Of a stretch of 64,000 nucleotides of DNA, positions 62,936 to 64,000 are shown one piece after another. The stretch is from assembly GCA_946894095.1 (NCBI GenBank), contig OX335644.1:25587595-25651594 (forward strand), given 5' to 3'. The translations under genes were made by a program, and so were the position numbers. The number at the start of each line of letters is the position of its first letter. The stretch's first letter is position 1. This stretch comes from Incurvaria masculella (Eukaryota; Arthropoda; Insecta; Lepidoptera; Incurvariidae). Under the pieces are notes generated by a model. It was given only the letters and a program-made list of their open reading frames with translations, was not told the DNA's origin and did no database searches.

Positions 62936-64000
62936 AGATCTGCTGACTTATTACAATTGGCCGGTATTATAGGATAGATAACGCTATCTCTACCAACACA
63001 ATTTCAGTGGACGAGGCTACTACTAAATAAGCTAAAGTACAGAGCCGGTAGTCTCAGTTGTCACCTAAATTGGCGTTACGGCAAACCGATCGACTGGCGT
63101 TTTCAAATGTATGTAGAAATTGAAGAGCGCGCGCAGCGGGTGTTAAGCGAACTAACATTTGCGAGTCCGAGCTTGATTTGACAGCTTACTCAACGTTGCC
63201 ATAAATACGTCGACGTTGCCGTTTACGTCCACTCCGCGTTTTCATACAAATCGGAAGTCCGCGTTTGACTTTGACAGCTTGAAGAAGTAAAACCACAGAA
63301 TATCTAGTAAAAACTTGTATGGAGTTTGGAGAAAACGCCAGTCGATCGGTTTGCCGTAAACGCCAATTTAGGTGAGAACTCAGACTGACCACTCAGAATC
63401 AGATCCAGGATTTCATTGAGAGTTTGCAACATTCTGCAAACCTTAGAGGGCACAGCTTAAAACTAAATTACTATGCATCAAATTCGATCCCAGGAAACAA
63501 TCCTTGGTGAACAGAGTTGTAGACTCTTGGAACACGCTGCCGGGTGAGGTCATTAGTGCTGAAACTGTAAATTGGATTTAAAAACTGACTAGACAAACAC
63601 TTAAAGGCAATAAAAAAAAACAAATATTCAATAATAATAATAAATAATCAATAATAAAAAAAAATCAAAATAAATATATAATGTGAATGATACTATGATG
63701 TAACATTAGTAATTATTATTATTATTATTATTATATTGTAATGCACTAGCAGCATTATGCTGATGCGTGCACTTCTTTTTATGCACTTGCACTTATTTAT
63801 TTATTGTTTTGTCTATGAATTTTTTTATATATATATTTTTTTATTTTAAGTAAAGATCCAGTTTGTTTTTGAAAACATTTACTGACGATGCAACAATATA
63901 ATATTTTTTTTAAATATACAAGTGCACTCCGGGAAAAATTAAATTCATGCATTAGCTTCAAGCTGCTAGTGATATAAATAAGATAATAATAATAATATTT
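62936..64000. repeat. PRKDC upstream intron with LINE fragments
   Basis: No further exon seen. An imperfect inverted pair lies around 63060-63110 and 63320-63370 (aattggcgttacggcaaacc / ggtttgccgtaaacgccaat). LINE 3' remnants follow at 63395-63720 (plus), 63725-63895 (minus) and 63900-64000 (plus). Confidence 0.55.

Overview
The window is nuclear DNA from an insect, most likely a moth or butterfly. It carries three spliced genes with short exons and long introns, a block of the insect telomeric pentamer TTAGG, and a very dense load of dispersed repeats: tRNA-headed SINEs, MITEs ending in TTAA, CR1/L2-like LINE tails and a mariner. The order is inferred from the repeat style, not proven. No bacterial operon, CRISPR array or tRNA gene was found.

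Layout. (1) 1-5.6 kb is intergenic and repeat-rich. (2) 5.6-21.2 kb, minus strand, holds a complete Ssdp gene (LisH/LUFS single-stranded-DNA-binding protein, partner of Chip/LDB): eight coding exons, 417 codons, all junctions in frame, including one GC-AG intron whose donor abuts a LINE insertion. (3) 21.3-27.6 kb is intergenic. (4) 27.7-34.9 kb, plus strand, holds a complete RpL32 gene (three coding exons, 134 codons) whose introns are filled with repeats. (5) 34.9-47.8 kb is intergenic: a palindromic MITE, a mariner with one frameshift, a U2 snRNA gene split by a 3.9 kb U2-targeting non-LTR retrotransposon with an intact 1140-codon ORF, an interstitial TTAGG block and a 1.6 kb GGTCAGAG satellite. 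(6) 47.9-62.6 kb, minus strand, holds the last ten recognised exons of a DNA-PKcs (PRKDC) gene, covering the PI3K-like kinase core to the FATC tail. The upstream exons lie beyond the window. Two PRKDC introns contain tandem arrays (174 bp and 127 bp units), each made from the 3' end of the preceding exon plus its 5' splice site.

The three host genes look unrelated in function (transcription cofactor, ribosome, DNA double-strand-break repair). The most remarkable items are the U2 gene interrupted by a Utopia-like element, the paired exon-end/donor arrays inside PRKDC, and the LINE tails placed exactly at splice sites. Most other long open frames are by-products of repeats or GC-rich exons.
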